Source: Mycoavidus cysteinexigens (lineage in GTDB: Bacteria > Pseudomonadota > Gammaproteobacteria > Burkholderiales > Burkholderiaceae). From it: a stretch of 64,000 bases of DNA. The stretch covers positions 124,001-188,000 of the forward strand of contig NZ_AP018150.1 of assembly GCF_003966915.1 (NCBI RefSeq), written 5' to 3'. The translations under genes were made by a program, and so were the position numbers. The notes beneath the pieces are model-generated. The model worked only from the letters and a program-made list of their open reading frames with translations. It was not told where the DNA came from and searched no databases. This document shows, piece by piece, positions 63,851 through 64,000 of the stretch; position 1 is the first letter of the stretch, and each line of letters begins with the position of its first letter.

Positions 63851-64000
63851 GAATTTTTTGCGGTTTCTTTCTTTTGGCGTGCGCGCTCAAGCGCGGCTTG
63901 AATAATTGCGCGTTTTTGGGCGGCCGGATCTGCGCTGGGGTTAGCGGTTTGCGCAGCGGTTGGGCTGGCTAATTGGGCCGTGGCCTGGCGGGCGCTTATG
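63847..64000 (-). CDS. rsxB: Probable RsxB C-terminus (electron transport complex), partial
   Basis: Fifty codons of the 3' end are present. They encode a low-complexity Ala/Gln-rich tail ending KRAIIQAALERARQKK. RsxB ferredoxin subunits of Burkholderia have such tails (repeated AALARAK-type helices) and usually precede nth. The stop overlaps the nth start (ATGA). The call rests on the tail and on context. Confidence 0.6.
   Translation of the reverse strand, partial: ISARQATAQLASPTAAQTANPSADPAAQKRAIIQAALERARQKKETAKNS

Overview
The window comes from a betaproteobacterium of the Burkholderiaceae. The core gene orders (yhdP-tldD-aroG-yggS-proC, nadK/hrcA, hemH-grpE-dnaK-dnaJ, thiL-pgpA-pncC, maeB, rsmE, DUF1841-nth-rsxB) and the pabB-pabC fusion are Burkholderia-like. 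The moderate GC content, intron and IS debris and very large eukaryote-like repeat proteins suggest a host-associated lineage, possibly a fungal endosymbiont of the Mycoavidus/Glomeribacter type. That placement is my inference and is untested.

Region 1 (1-22.2 kb) is conserved chromosome. A minus-strand run carries yhdP, tldD, aroG, yggS and the start of proC. Then come glnE, recN, nadK, hrcA, a DUF1640-like coiled-coil protein, hemH and the chaperone block grpE-dnaK-dnaJ, which has a good sigma-32 promoter overlapping the hemH stop. The fused pabB-pabC gene closes the region.

Region 2 (about 22.9-56.5 kb) is a genomic island at the 3' end of a tRNA-Met(CAT) gene. A long direct repeat (22880-23082 and 56243-56465) bounds it. 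Each copy holds the last 11 nt of the tRNA, a terminator and the start of a P4-type integrase. The left copy is the stump of an older integrase, so islands have probably inserted in tandem. The right arm holds the mobility and replication module: integrase, an unknown protein, a possible structured RNA, AlpA, and an overlapping PriCT_2/Toprim - DUF3631 ATPase - TubC_N-like chain. The left arm starts with a ParD/RelE-type toxin-antitoxin pair. The cargo (24.8-48.3 kb) is a cluster of NLR/STAND-like repeat proteins: a NACHT-HEAT gene split by a 16-bp tandem duplication (A), a small TPR-like protein (B), a 1646-aa protein with pentapeptide repeats and 14 WD40 repeats (C), a NACHT protein (E) with the same helical domain as C, and an intact 1725-aa NACHT-HEAT protein (D). 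A, B, C and D share a short G/N-rich motif ending in VHY or TYG, which I think is the most interesting signal here. Two abutting group II introns, an ISAs1 remnant, a small inverted-repeat element and an IS1182-type element have invaded the cluster.

Region 3 (56.5-64 kb) returns to conserved chromosome: tRNA-Met, pncC/cinA, pgpA, thiL, maeB, a barstar-like protein, rsmE, a DUF1841 gene, nth and the 3' end of a probable rsxB.

Working hypothesis: the cargo is a modular NLR-like recognition system, either anti-phage (bacterial NACHT type) or directed at a eukaryotic host. It may signal through the shared motif and may be switchable, by the 16-bp duplication in A and the G9 tract upstream of B.
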